From an uncultured Prevotellaceae bacterium (GTDB lineage Bacteria; Bacteroidota; Bacteroidia; Bacteroidales; Muribaculaceae), in assembly GCA_900320055.1 (NCBI GenBank), contig ONQS01000003.1, positions 1 through 64,000 on the forward strand: DNA of 64,000 bases. The letters run 5' to 3'. Under the pieces are notes generated by a model. That model ran no database searches. It saw only the letters and a list, made by a program, of their open reading frames with translations, and was not told the DNA's origin. The position numbers and the translations under genes are program-made. Below, piece after piece: positions 33,456 through 44,539 of the stretch; position 1 is the stretch's first letter; every line of letters begins with the position of its first letter.

Positions 33456-35690
33456 TCAGAAGTTGAGCCGTAGTGTGGCGCCCATCGACCGTCCGTGTCC
33501 ACGCTGCAGGAAGTGATGCTGGATCGACACGAAGTAGAACGTCTTGTAGTCTGTGTCGGTGAGGTTGCGTCCCCACAGTTGCAGGCTGTAACGTGCCTGT
33601 TTCCAGGTGATGGATGCGCCCAGCAGGGCGTAGAAGGGCTGGCGCATGGTGTTGGCCTCGTCCCAGTAGATGTCGCCCGTGGCACGCACGTTGGCCGCCA
33701 GCGTGAGCAGTTTGTTGCTGTCGCCGCCTATCTCGAGCGAGTGGCTGGCCTCGGCAAACAGGGTGTGCATCGGCGCATATGGAACGCGGTTACCGCTATG
33801 ATCCTGCTTGCCGTCGTTGTAGTCCTTGAAGGTGGAACGAGTGAAACCATAACTTAAATTCAGGTGCGACAACTTGCTGGGATTGACCGACATGGTGAAC
33901 TCAAAACCCCAACTGCGGGTCTTGCCCGCATTGGTCATCATGCGCCCTGTGGTCGTGCCCGGCGGGAAGACGGTCAACTGGCGGTCACGGCAGTCCATAT
34001 AGAAGATGTCCATGTCGCTCTGCACACGAGCGTCCCAGCACTCGAAGTGTCCACCCAACTCATAGTTCCAAGCCTTCTCGGGCTTATAGCCCACCATCTT
34101 GTCCACATCGTATTGCGCCCCGATGCCCATCATGCCCATCAGTCGCTGCTGCAGCACGTCGCTGAACATCTGAGTGTTGAACCCTCCGGCCTTGCTGCCG
34201 CGTGAGGCAGCGATATAGACGGTGTGGTTCTTGCCGGGCCAGGGATGCCAGCACAGGCTCACATTGGGCAAGATGCCCACAAAGTCCTTGTTGAGCGTGC
34301 CCCGCTCGTCGATGTCGATGTTCTCGTGGGCATAGAGTTGGCCCGTGGCGCCCTTCAGGATGCTGTAGCCCGTGTGGGTCTCGCTGTGGTAGTTGAGGCG
34401 TGCGTGCTCATAGTCGATGCGCAGGCCGGCCGACAGTGTCCATTGGCCCCAGTTGTAGTGCGACTCGTGATAGAGCGCGGCACCCCAGTTGGGGCTGGTG
34501 AACTCGCTGCCTAGCAAGAAGGTGCGCTCATCCCAGGCGATGGGATACTCGGGCAGGGCCTCATTGGCATGGCGCTCAATCAGGTCGGCGATGCCGTAGT
34601 CATAGAAGTTGACTGGTGCCCGCATCGTGTAGCGGCGATAGAAACCGCTCATGCCGGCCAGCCAGTTGTAGCCTTGGGCACGGTTGTGACTGCGGGCAAT
34701 CAGATCTTGGGTCACGGCATGCTCACGTCGAGCCTGGGTGAGGGTGAAGTAGTCGCGCGGCGTAAAGTCCTGGTCCAGTGTCATGTTGTCGTCCAGAAAC
34801 TGGTAACTGGTGATGCTGGATAGGGTGAAGCGGTCCAGCGACTTGCGCACCGTCAGGCCATCGGTGACCGAGGTGCGGCGGTAGAAGCAGGTGTCGTTAT
34901 AGGCGATGCTTCCGGTCTCGACCCACTCATAGGGGTAACCTCCCTGACGGCTTGTGGTCACCGAGGCTACGTTCGACACATACCAGCCCTGTCGGTCGCG
35001 CCATTCCACCTTGGCGCGGGCGCTCAGCATGCGCTCCCAGTCGCAGCGCTTGCCGTTATGCTGGTTGCGGAACTCGCCCAGCGTGCTGCTGTACTGAGCC
35101 GACAGCGACACGCCCAGGTTGTCGTTGAGCAGGCGGTAGTGGCTTGCCCCCACGCGCCATGAGCCGTGAGAGGCGCTCTCGACCAGGGCGCGTGTGCCCT
35201 GGTAGTTGAGCGGCGACAGGGTGTAGATGTTCATCAGGCCTCCCAGCGTGTTGCGGCCGTAGAGGGTGTTCTGCGGGCCGCGCAGCATCTCAAAGCGGGC
35301 CACGTCGGCCAGATCAAAGTCGTAGTTCTCTTTGGTCATCACGGGCACGTTGTCGATGGTCAGACCCACTGCGGGCTGGTCGATGCGTGTGCCGATGCCG
35401 CGCACATACACCGTCGAGGTCATGCGGCTGCCATAGTCGGGAATAAACAGGTTGGGTACCAGGTCGGCGGCGGTCTTGACCGACGTCACCTGGTTGCGCT
35501 CAGCCTCCTGACGGCCGATGACTGTCAGGGCCGTGGCCTGCGTGCGCAGGTCGGCGCTCTGCTTGATGGCGGTGACGGTGACCTCGTTGAGCGATAGCGT
35601 GTCGCTCAGTGTGCTGGCGTTCTCGTTGGGAACCGCCAGGGCACTCACCCCCATGCTGATGGCCAATAGGAATGAAGTCGTTTTTTTCAT
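33456..35690 (-). CDS. TonB-dependent outer membrane receptor
   Basis: A 744-residue receptor with signal peptide (1-19). The segment LSLNEVTVTAIKQSADL serves as TonB-box region, followed by a plug domain (about 50-155, with STVYVRGIGTRIDQPAVGL and FEMLRGPQNTLYGRNTLGG) and a beta-barrel ending in the aromatic residue of GATLRLNF. There is no N-terminal carboxypeptidase-like domain and no SusD neighbour, so it is more like siderophore or cofactor receptors than SusC. Three lipoproteins follow in the same direction. Confidence 0.93.
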   Translation of the reverse strand: MKKTTSFLLAISMGVSALAVPNENASTLSDTLSLNEVTVTAIKQSADLRTQATALTVIGRQEAERNQVTSVKTAADLVPNLFIPDYGSRMTSTVYVRGIGTRIDQPAVGLTIDNVPVMTKENYDFDLADVARFEMLRGPQNTLYGRNTLGGLMNIYTLSPLNYQGTRALVESASHGSWRVGASHYRLLNDNLGVSLSAQYSSTLGEFRNQHNGKRCDWERMLSARAKVEWRDRQGWYVSNVASVTTSRQGGYPYEWVETGSIAYNDTCFYRRTSVTDGLTVRKSLDRFTLSSITSYQFLDDNMTLDQDFTPRDYFTLTQARREHAVTQDLIARSHNRAQGYNWLAGMSGFYRRYTMRAPVNFYDYGIADLIERHANEALPEYPIAWDERTFLLGSEFTSPNWGAALYHESHYNWGQWTLSAGLRIDYEHARLNYHSETHTGYSILKGATGQLYAHENIDIDERGTLNKDFVGILPNVSLCWHPWPGKNHTVYIAASRGSKAGGFNTQMFSDVLQQRLMGMMGIGAQYDVDKMVGYKPEKAWNYELGGHFECWDARVQSDMDIFYMDCRDRQLTVFPPGTTTGRMMTNAGKTRSWGFEFTMSVNPSKLSHLNLSYGFTRSTFKDYNDGKQDHSGNRVPYAPMHTLFAEASHSLEIGGDSNKLLTLAANVRATGDIYWDEANTMRQPFYALLGASITWKQARYSLQLWGRNLTDTDYKTFYFVSIQHHFLQRGHGRSMGATLRLNF

Positions 35691-35695
35691 GGCCG

Positions 35696-35711
35696 CAAAG
35701 GTACAAAGTTA
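35696..35711 (-). promoter_or_regulatory. Two abutting -7 elements for TonB receptor gene
   Basis: Minus strand: TAACTTTG (35711-35704) immediately followed by TACCTTTG (35703-35696), with the ATG at 35690. Initiation from either would give a very short or absent 5' leader. Confidence 0.55.
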
Positions 35712-35976
35712 TCGGGGATTAAAGTGAGGAATTAAGATTTTTTTTGGCTATGCTACAAGTGCCTTGCTCATCGGTTACCGCTTGTCTTGACCCGGCCAGC
35801 CCACTGGAATCCCTGGCGGAATGTGTGGCGGATGGCAACTGCATAACCGCCTGCGATTCAGGTCGCCTGGCGCTGCCCGTGGGCGCAGCGGCCGGTCCCC
35901 GACGGCGATGGGCCTTGTGGTGTGGAAATTGAGCGGAGTGCGGTGTGTATGATTTTGTCATTTTTTTTCGCGTTTA
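35712..35976. other. Intergenic region between divergent genes
   Basis: About 265 bases between the receptor promoter and the promoter of the dockerin-like/FGE-fold gene. Contains GC-rich imperfect inverted sequence around 35868-35890. No gene is supported. Confidence 0.5.
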
Positions 35977-36008
35977 TTGTGATAATTAAAATTTTTGCTC
36001 TAAATTTG
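35977..36008 (+). promoter_or_regulatory. Promoter of dockerin-like/FGE-fold gene
   Basis: TTG at 35977-35979 and TAAATTTG at 36001-36008, spacing 21 bases; ATG 50 bases downstream. Confidence 0.65.
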
Positions 36009-36058
36009 CCGAGTTTTTTTAAGGCAATCTCACATTTAACCAATTAGAATAGACCAAA

Positions 36059-37042
36059 ATGAAGACCCTGTTTAGAGCCATATTCGGCCTCTGCCTTATG
36101 GCGATGTTCTGGATGCCGATGAGTGCTCAAGAGAGTGCCACACGCGGCGATGTGGATAACGATAAAGATGTGACAATCAGCGATGTGACGGCATTGATCG
36201 ATTACCTGCTCAAGGGCAGTGACGACCCGCGCATCGCAGTGGCGGCCGATGTGGATCAGGACAATGCTGTCACCATCAGCGACGTGACGGCTCTGATCGA
36301 CTACCTGCTCAAGGGCGAGTGGCCCTATGTGGCCCAAGTCGAGGAGATTACTGTGGGCACTGTCACTTTCAGGATGATTCCCGTGCAGGGAGGCACCTTC
36401 ACCATGGGAGGGCGCGAGAGCGACCCCTATGTGAGGCCTTGGGAGACACCGGCCCACGAGGTGACCCTATCGGATTACTACATCGCCGAAACCGAGGTGA
36501 CACAGGCGCTGTGGAAGGCTGTGATGGGCAACAATCCTAGTTATTTCAGATCCTATAACGGTTATACCGACGACTTTCAGCGTCCCGTTGAGAGTGTGAG
36601 TTATAGTCAGTGCAAGGCATTCATCAACAGACTGAACCAGAAGACGGGCAAGGTGTTCCGCATGCTCACCGAGGCCGAGTGGGAATATGCCGCACGTGGC
36701 GGCCGGCTGAGCAAGGGCTACCTGTATGCCGGCAGCGACAGTTCTGAACTGGTGGGGTGGTACAACGGCACCGCCGGCAAGATGCCGCACCCTGTGGCTT
36801 CGCTGCAGCCCAATGAGTTGGGCCTGTATGACATGAGCGGCAATATCGAAGAGTGGGTCAGCGATTATTATGGCCTCTATACCGAGGAGCCGCAGACCAA
36901 CCCCCAGGGACCCGCATCGGGCACTTATCATGTGTCCCGTGGTGGCAACTGGGACAGCGCCTTCAGGGGTTGCCGTGTGACCTACCGCTATGATGCCTAC
37001 GATGCGGCATCGTCGCACTATGGCCTGCGACTGGCCATGTGA
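36059..37042 (+). CDS. Exported FGE-sulfatase-fold protein with N-terminal dockerin-like domain
   Basis: A 327-residue secreted protein. After the signal (1-24) come two dockerin-type loops at about 29-86 (GDVDNDKDVTISDV and ADVDQDNAVTISDV, each followed by TALIDYLLKG). Residues 97-327 are a formylglycine-generating-enzyme-like (SUMF1) domain: FRMIPVQGGTFTMGGRES, YYIAETEVTQALWKAVMG, RMLTEAEWEYAARGG, LGLYDMSGNIEEWVSDYY and SRGGNWDSAFRGCR. The paired active-site cysteines of true FGE near the C-terminus are not present, so sulfatase activation is unlikely. Such domains often serve as binding modules. No sulfatase gene is nearby. Confidence 0.87.
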   Translation: MKTLFRAIFGLCLMAMFWMPMSAQESATRGDVDNDKDVTISDVTALIDYLLKGSDDPRIAVAADVDQDNAVTISDVTALIDYLLKGEWPYVAQVEEITVGTVTFRMIPVQGGTFTMGGRESDPYVRPWETPAHEVTLSDYYIAETEVTQALWKAVMGNNPSYFRSYNGYTDDFQRPVESVSYSQCKAFINRLNQKTGKVFRMLTEAEWEYAARGGRLSKGYLYAGSDSSELVGWYNGTAGKMPHPVASLQPNELGLYDMSGNIEEWVSDYYGLYTEEPQTNPQGPASGTYHVSRGGNWDSAFRGCRVTYRYDAYDAASSHYGLRLAM

Positions 37043-37070
37043 TGCCAGGCAAAATAGCCGTAACCTTATA

Positions 37071-37106
37071 GCCGGAGGGAGCCGTGACTGTGCGGTTCCC
37101 TCCGGC
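37071..37106 (+). terminator. Hairpin after FGE-fold gene
   Basis: Ten-base perfect stem GCCGGAGGGA (37071-37080) with TCCCTCCGGC (37097-37106). No T-run follows, so termination would be weak or factor-dependent. Confidence 0.45.
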
Positions 37107-37211
37107 CGCTGTTGCCAGGGTGGGGCAGGGGCGGCAGGCGCTTGGGCTATCCCAGCCGGTCCCCGTGTGTGAGGAGTTGTTAACAACTATGAAATTTAGG
37201 AAGTGAAAAGG

Positions 37212-37242
37212 TTGGTCAGTTCATAATATTTATGTATATTTG
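37212..37242 (+). promoter_or_regulatory. Promoter of nuo-atp-nuo operon
   Basis: TTG at 37212-37214 and TATATTTG at 37235-37242, spacing 20 bases. Transcription from here would give a leader of nearly 200 bases before nuoA. Confidence 0.65.
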
Positions 37243-37445
37243 CACCGCATTTTGGAGCGTCGCTGTGGCAATGATTTGCGCCCGATGGGCGTAAGTGGTT
37301 GTGCAGTAGAGGCTTTGATGTGTTCGTGTGAATTAACCTGCCAAAAATTAAAACCGATTTTGTGCAAGCCTCGCGACCTGAAAGCCCGCTTTCACTAACT
37401 TAGGCACCGCCAGAATTATTAAAACAACTACATACAACTTCTTTT
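37243..37445 (+). promoter_or_regulatory. Long structured 5' leader of nuoA
   Basis: About 200 untranslated bases. Visible: hairpin CGCCC/GGGCG (37279-37291) overlapped by a 7-codon frame (ATG at 37271), and a GAGGCTT (37309-37315) to AAGCCTC (37366-37372) pairing. I do not recognise a known riboswitch. Confidence 0.4.
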
Positions 37446-37820
37446 ATGGATTTATCAATTTTCGGAGTACAGAGTACCACACTCGCCATCACAGCGGCCT
37501 TGACCGGTGTGTTGCTGGTAGTCGGCGCTCTGGTTATCGCGTGGCTTATCGGCCCGCGCAGTTACACTGAGAAGAAAGGCGAGCCCTTTGAGTGCGGTAT
37601 CCCCACCAGGGGCGACTCGATGGCCCAGTATCATGTGGGCTATTACCTGTTTGCCATCCTGTTCCTGATGTTTGACGTGGAGACGGTGTTCCTGTTCCCC
37701 TGGGCAACCATCTGTAAGGGTATTGGCAGTCAGGCCCTGCTCGCCGTGGGCACTTTCCTTGTTATTTTGGTTTTAGGTCTGGCTTATGCCTGGAAGAAAG
37801 GAGCGTTGAGATGGAAGTGA
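37446..37820 (+). CDS. nuoA: NADH-quinone oxidoreductase subunit A
   Basis: A 124-residue membrane subunit of complex I with three helices. The conserved loop KGEPFECGIPTRGDSMAQYHVGYYL and FLMFDVETVFLFPWA identify it. It forms part of the quinone-end membrane arm. First gene of the 18-gene unit; its end overlaps nuoB by 10 bases, implying coupled translation. Confidence 0.97.
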   Translation: MDLSIFGVQSTTLAITAALTGVLLVVGALVIAWLIGPRSYTEKKGEPFECGIPTRGDSMAQYHVGYYLFAILFLMFDVETVFLFPWATICKGIGSQALLAVGTFLVILVLGLAYAWKKGALRWK

Positions 37821-38422
37821 AAATCAAGTCGATGAAGTATGAGGACTTCAAGGACAACGAGTATATCGAAAACCTGGTAGAGCAACTGCGCGCTGGCGGC
37901 ACCAACATCATCGTTGGCAAGTTGGACCAGTTGATGAACTGGGGCGTGAGCAACTCGCTGTGGCCGCTGTGCTTCGGCACCAGTTGCTGCGCCATCGAGT
38001 TTATGTGCCTGGGTGCTGCCCGCTACGACATGGCCCGCTACGGCTTTGAGGTGGCGCGCAACAGCCCCCGCCAGGCCGACTACATCATGTGCCAGGGCAC
38101 GATCAACTACCGCATGGCACCGGCCCTCAAGCGCCTGTATGAGCAGATGGCCGAGCCCAAGTATGTCATCGCCTGCGGCTCGTGCACCGTCAGCGGCGGC
38201 CCGTTCAAGAACAGTTACTGCGTGGTTAAGGGCGTGAACGAGATCATCCCCGTGGATGTGTATCTGCCCGGCTGCCCCCCGCGTCCCGAGGCCTTCTTCT
38301 ATGCCCTGATGCAGTTGCAGCGCAAGATCAAGGTGCAGAAGTACTTTGGCGGCGTTAACCGCAAAGAGAAACTCGAGGGCCTGAAGTATGACGGCAAGGT
38401 CCTGCAAGAGGAAGCCAAATAA
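37811..38422 (+). CDS. nuoB: NADH-quinone oxidoreductase subunit B
   Basis: A 203-residue peripheral subunit carrying the N2 iron-sulfur cluster next to the quinone site. Ligands are visible as tandem C59-C60 (FGTSCCAIEFMC), the cysteine in IACGSCTVSGG and the cysteine in YLPGCPPRPEA. Overlaps nuoA by 10 bases. Confidence 0.97.
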   Translation: MEVKIKSMKYEDFKDNEYIENLVEQLRAGGTNIIVGKLDQLMNWGVSNSLWPLCFGTSCCAIEFMCLGAARYDMARYGFEVARNSPRQADYIMCQGTINYRMAPALKRLYEQMAEPKYVIACGSCTVSGGPFKNSYCVVKGVNEIIPVDVYLPGCPPRPEAFFYALMQLQRKIKVQKYFGGVNRKEKLEGLKYDGKVLQEEAK

Positions 38423-38449
38423 TTTAACCCGACAAAAATCCATTCAGAT

Positions 38450-40084
38450 ATGGCAGATATACAAGAAAAAATCACTCAGTTGTGCCTCCAGGCTCAAGTC
38501 GACACCACGGGCGAGTTCCCCATGGTGACCGTCGATGACGCTCAGTGGCACGACCTGGCACGCGCCTTGAAGGAGCAGTTGCACTACGATGTGCTGAGCG
38601 CCGTCGTGGGCATGGACTGGACCGAGGCCCTGGGCTGTGTTTATTACCTGACCAACACCAGCACCCATGAGTTGCTGCACGTGAAGGTGGCTACCGCCGA
38701 CCGCGAGAATCCCCGCCTGCACTCGGTGGTGGACCTGTGGCCCGTGGCCAACTTCCAGGAGCGCGAGGTGTATGACTTCTTCGGCATCGTGTTTATCGGC
38801 CACCCCGACATGCGCCGCATGTTTCTGCGCACCGACTGGGTGGGCTACCCCCTGCGCAAGGACTATGATCCCGCGAGCAATCCCCTGCGTCTCGACGACG
38901 AGACCAACGAGGACTACACCTGCCGCTGGGTCGAGGACGAGCAGGGCAATGTCAAGAAGATCGACGGCAAGGTGTTTGAGGACGACGAGTATGTCGTGAA
39001 CGTGGGCCCGCAGCACCCGTCCACCCATGGTGTGATGCGCTATCGCGCCAGCCTCGACGGCGAGATCGTCAAGAAGATCGACGTCGTGAGCGGATACATC
39101 CACCGCGGCATCGAGAAGTTGTGTGAGAACCTGACCTATCCCCAGATGCTGCTCTACACCGAGCGCATGGACTATATGGCCGCCCACATCAACCGTCACT
39201 GCATGTGCATGTGTGTGGAGAAGGCCCTGGGTCTGGAAGTGCCCCGCCGTGCCGAACTCATCCGCCTGATGATGGACGAGTTGATGCGCCTGTCGTCACA
39301 CCTGCTCAGTTACGGCTGCTTGACGATGGACCAGGGCGCTACGACCGCCTTCTTCTACGGTTTCCGTGAGAGGGAATTGATCTATGACATCTTTGACCGC
39401 ACCTGCGGCGCCCGCATGTCGATGAGTTACAGCACCATCGGCGGTGTGGTGGCCGACGTGCATGAGGACTTTATTAAAGATGTGCGCCACGCCTGTGACG
39501 TCATCGAGAAGAATCTGGCCGAGTATCACAAACTCTTTACCGGTAACGTCATCGCCGTGAACCGCATGACGGGTGTGGGCATCCTCACCAAGCAGGAAGC
39601 CATCGCCTATGACATCACCGGCCCCTCGGGTCGCGCCAGCGGATGGCACTGCGACGTGCGCAAGACCAACCCCTACTCGCTGTATAACGAGTTTGACTTC
39701 GACGAGGTGACCTACGAGCATGGCGACTCGATGGACCGCTACATGGTGCGTATGCGCGAGATGGAGCAGTGCATCAAGATTCTGCGCCAGGCTTGCGACA
39801 AACTCGAGGCCGAGGGTATCCAGGGCGAGTACTGCGCTGCAAAGGTGCCCAAGGTGATGAAACTGCCCGCCGGCCACTGGTACCAGCAGGTAGAGGCTAG
39901 CCGCGGCGCCTTCGGCGTGTACATCGAGAGCGATGGCGGCACCAAGCCCGTGCGCGTGCACTTCCAGTCGCCGTGCTACAACCTGATCGGCGTGGTCGAC
40001 CTCACTTGCAAGGACAACATGATCGCCGACCTGATCACCATCACGGCATCGCTCGACTTCGTAATCCCCGATATCGACCGCTAG
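38450..40084 (+). CDS. nuoCD: Fused NADH-quinone oxidoreductase subunit C/D
   Basis: A 544-residue fusion. Residues 1-165 are the NuoC (30-kDa) domain (HSVVDLWPVANFQEREVYDF, FFGIVFIGHPDMRRMFLRTDW); from about 180 the NuoD (49-kDa) domain begins (YVVNVGPQHPSTHGVMRYRA) with YIHRGIEKLCENLTY and the C-terminal DFVIPDIDR. NuoD lines the quinone cavity with NuoB. The fusion is usual in several bacterial groups including Bacteroidota. Confidence 0.97.
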   Translation: MADIQEKITQLCLQAQVDTTGEFPMVTVDDAQWHDLARALKEQLHYDVLSAVVGMDWTEALGCVYYLTNTSTHELLHVKVATADRENPRLHSVVDLWPVANFQEREVYDFFGIVFIGHPDMRRMFLRTDWVGYPLRKDYDPASNPLRLDDETNEDYTCRWVEDEQGNVKKIDGKVFEDDEYVVNVGPQHPSTHGVMRYRASLDGEIVKKIDVVSGYIHRGIEKLCENLTYPQMLLYTERMDYMAAHINRHCMCMCVEKALGLEVPRRAELIRLMMDELMRLSSHLLSYGCLTMDQGATTAFFYGFRERELIYDIFDRTCGARMSMSYSTIGGVVADVHEDFIKDVRHACDVIEKNLAEYHKLFTGNVIAVNRMTGVGILTKQEAIAYDITGPSGRASGWHCDVRKTNPYSLYNEFDFDEVTYEHGDSMDRYMVRMREMEQCIKILRQACDKLEAEGIQGEYCAAKVPKVMKLPAGHWYQQVEASRGAFGVYIESDGGTKPVRVHFQSPCYNLIGVVDLTCKDNMIADLITITASLDFVIPDIDR

Positions 40085-40148
40085 AGCGCCGCCTGATGAC
40101 GAGAGTTAATATCACAAGAGAACAAAACCACTAAAAGAGACAAGAGAT

Positions 40149-41231
40149 ATGTTTGACTTCGGAACAGTCACGAGATGGTTAGATGAGTTGCTCAACAGTG
40201 TGATGCCCGCATGGCTCACGACGACGATCGAGTGTGTGCTGGTGGCCGTTGGCCTGCTGGTGGCTTATTCGCTCATCGCCATGTTCTACATCTTCTATGA
40301 GCGCAAGGTCTGCGGTTGGATTCAGTGCCGCCTGGGCCCGATGCGCGTGGGCAAGTGGGGCTTGCTCCAGGTGTTTGCCGACGTGATCAAGATCCTGCAG
40401 AAGGAGTTGATTACCCTGTGGCACACCGACAAGTTCCTCTTCAAGTTGGCTCCCTATCTGGTGCTCATCGCCTCGATGCTGACCTTTGCATGCCTGCCTT
40501 GGGGCAAGGGCCTGCAGATTGTGGACATGAACATCGGCGTGTTCTTTATCATCGCTGTGTCGTCGATCGGTGTGCTGGGCATCCTGCTCGCCGGTTGGGC
40601 CAGCAACAGCAAGTACACCCTGATCGGTGCTATGCGTAGCGGAGCCCAGATGATCAGTTACGAACTGAGTTGTGGCATCTCCATCCTGACGATCGTGTGC
40701 CTGGCTGGCACCATGTCGATCACCGGCATCGTCGAGGCTCAGGCCGACGGCTGGTTCCTGTTCAAGGGACACCTGCCCGCCATTCTCGCCTTCATCATCT
40801 ATATGATCGCCGCTAATGCCGAGAACAACCGTGGCCCGTTTGACCTGCCTGAGGCAGAGCACGAGTTGACCGCAGGCTACCATACCGAGTATTCGGGTAT
40901 CCACTTCGGCTTCTTCTATCTGGCCGAGTACCTCAACCTGTTTATCGTGTCGGGTATCGCCACGCTGCTCTTCCTGGGTGGCTGGATGCCCCTGCACATT
41001 CCCGGCTGGGAAGGCTTCAACCATGTGATGGACTTCATCCCCAGCGTGGTATGGTTCTTGGGCAAGGCCTTCTTCATCACCTTCATCTTCTTCTGGATCC
41101 GCTGGTCGTTCCCGCGCGTGCGCATCGACCAGATGCTGGCTCTGGAGTGGCGTTACCTGATGCCCATCGGCCTGGTCAACCTGGTGGTTATGGCCATCAT
41201 CGTGACCCAGGGCTGGTACTTCGGCGCCTGA
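40149..41231 (+). CDS. nuoH: NADH-quinone oxidoreductase subunit H
   Basis: A 360-residue membrane subunit with about eight helices, forming the quinone entry and the link from redox arm to pump. Motifs: [39 protein letters not shown] and [13 protein letters not shown]. In typical Bacteroidota operons nuoI would come next; here atpD follows after 101 bases. Confidence 0.97.
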   Translation: MFDFGTVTRWLDELLNSVMPAWLTTTIECVLVAVGLLVAYSLIAMFYIFYERKVCGWIQCRLGPMRVGKWGLLQVFADVIKILQKELITLWHTDKFLFKLAPYLVLIASMLTFACLPWGKGLQIVDMNIGVFFIIAVSSIGVLGILLAGWASNSKYTLIGAMRSGAQMISYELSCGISILTIVCLAGTMSITGIVEAQADGWFLFKGHLPAILAFIIYMIAANAENNRGPFDLPEAEHELTAGYHTEYSGIHFGFFYLAEYLNLFIVSGIATLLFLGGWMPLHIPGWEGFNHVMDFIPSVVWFLGKAFFITFIFFWIRWSFPRVRIDQMLALEWRYLMPIGLVNLVVMAIIVTQGWYFGA

Positions 41232-41290
41232 TCTCCGACAGCGCGATATATTAATTATATAAGGAGAGACTAACACAGAATTATCTATAA

Positions 41291-42832
<1,542 letters not shown>

Positions 42833-42902
42833 TGACCGCTCGGCCCGCGTGCAGTTGAGAAAAAGATTATTATAACTGAGTTATACATTATTAATATATA
42901 AC

Positions 42903-43136
42903 ATGACACTCAAGATCATATCGGCTGAACAAATCGAGTTTGAAGGCACTGTCGAGCAGGTGACCCTGCCTGGCGTCATGGGACAGTTCCAGGTGCTGAA
43001 AAACCACGCCGCCCTCATCGCCGCCCTGCAGGCCGGCAAGATGAGTTATGTGGCCGATGGCAACACCGTGGAGCGTGACATTCACGGCGGTGTGGCCGAT
43101 GTCAAGGATAATGTGGTGTCGGTGTGCTTGTATTGA
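42903..43136 (+). CDS. atpC: ATP synthase F1 subunit epsilon, short form
   Basis: A 77-residue protein containing only the N-terminal beta-sandwich (EQIEFEGTVEQVTLPGVMGQ, LKNHAALIAALQAGKMSYV). The C-terminal two-helix domain that inhibits ATP hydrolysis in E. coli epsilon (about 138 residues) is absent. Short forms are known in Bacteroidota, so this is probably not a truncation. Confidence 0.93.
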   Translation: MTLKIISAEQIEFEGTVEQVTLPGVMGQFQVLKNHAALIAALQAGKMSYVADGNTVERDIHGGVADVKDNVVSVCLY

Positions 43137-43143
43137 TACAGGA

Positions 43144-44220
43144 ATGAAAAGCAAGATTATTACTGCGATTGTGGCCCTCGTGATTGTGGCACTGATGGGA
43201 CTGGGCTATTACAGTTCGGCCCAGCACCGTGCCGCCGGTCACGCCAGCGAGTTGGACCCCAAGGAGACCATCTTTGAGCACTTGGGCGACGCCTACGGCT
43301 GGGAGGTGCCCTTCAATCACAACGCGCGCATCCCGTTGCCCATCATCGTGTGGGGACAGGATGGCCTGCACTGTTTCATGAGCAGCCGCATCACCGGTGG
43401 GGAGACCTATGAGGGCTACAAGATCTCGACCAGCGAGCAGTATCACGGCAAGGTCGTGCAAGTGCTGCCCGACGGTGGCGAGTACCGCCCCTGGGACTTC
43501 TCGATCACCAAGAATGTCGCCGCCCTCATCATCGCCGCCCTGTTGGTGCTGTGGATGGTGCTGTCGCTCAAGCGCTGGTATGCCCGTCAGGGCATGAAGG
43601 CGCCTCGTGGCGGTAAGGGCGCCCTGGAGTTTGTGATCGGATTTGTCTATACCGACACCATCCGTCCCATCCTGGGCAAGCATGCGCCCAAGTATGCCCC
43701 CTACTTGCTGACGGCCTTCTTCTTTATCTTGACGATGAACCTGCTGGGACTGATCGTGATCTTCCCCGGTGGCGCCAACCTCACGGGCAATATCGCCGTG
43801 ACGATGGTGCTGGCCGTGCTCACCTTCCTGATCACGACCTTCAGCGGCACCAAGGAGTACTGGAAGGAAATCTTCTGGCCCGAGGTGCCCATGGCACTGA
43901 AGTGCCCCGTGCCCATGATGCAACTCATCGAGGTGCTGGGTATGTTCACCAAGCCGCTGGCCCTGATGGTCCGTCTGTTTGCCAACATGATGAGCGGCCA
44001 CATGGTGGTCCTCGTCCTCGTGTTGCTTATCTTTATCTTCACCAACCTGTTTGGGGTCGGTGTCGGCATCGGCACGAGCATCTTCTCGGTGGCTTTCACC
44101 CTGTTTATGCTCCTGCTCGACACCCTGGTGAGTTTCATCCAGGCCTATGTGTTCACCATCCTGAGCACCATCTTCATCTCGATGGCGCTTGTGGAGCCGC
44201 ATGAGCATGAGGCCAAGTAA
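43144..44220 (+). CDS. atpB: ATP synthase F0 subunit a
   Basis: A 358-residue membrane subunit with the proton half-channels. The essential arginine is in KPLALMVRLFANMMSGH. Ahead of the usual five-helix core lies an extension of about 140 residues with an N-terminal hydrophobic segment and a soluble part, ending with a helix (IIAALLVLWMVLSL); long N-termini of this sort occur in Bacteroidota. The start MKSKIIT is chosen 8 bases after atpC; the gene for a small AtpI-like protein seen here in some relatives is missing. Confidence 0.95.
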   Translation: MKSKIITAIVALVIVALMGLGYYSSAQHRAAGHASELDPKETIFEHLGDAYGWEVPFNHNARIPLPIIVWGQDGLHCFMSSRITGGETYEGYKISTSEQYHGKVVQVLPDGGEYRPWDFSITKNVAALIIAALLVLWMVLSLKRWYARQGMKAPRGGKGALEFVIGFVYTDTIRPILGKHAPKYAPYLLTAFFFILTMNLLGLIVIFPGGANLTGNIAVTMVLAVLTFLITTFSGTKEYWKEIFWPEVPMALKCPVPMMQLIEVLGMFTKPLALMVRLFANMMSGHMVVLVLVLLIFIFTNLFGVGVGIGTSIFSVAFTLFMLLLDTLVSFIQAYVFTILSTIFISMALVEPHEHEAK

Positions 44221-44272
44221 CAAAGACCAAACCGGAATTTCAAAACAAACAACAAAAAATATTAACAATTAA

Positions 44273-44524
<252 letters not shown>

Positions 44525-44539
44525 TTTCCCTGAACTCAG

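Noticed and set aside
30953-35690. SusC/SusD polysaccharide utilisation locus
   Set aside because: The receptor lacks the SusC-type N-terminal domain and none of the lipoproteins resembles SusD; no glycoside hydrolase is adjacent.
35744-35932. 62-codon frame between the TonB receptor and FGE-fold genes
   Set aside because: No ribosome site, no recognisable family and an equally long frame on the other strand; chance is more likely.
36059-37042. Sulfatase-activating formylglycine-generating enzyme
   Set aside because: The paired active-site cysteines are missing and no sulfatase gene is nearby.
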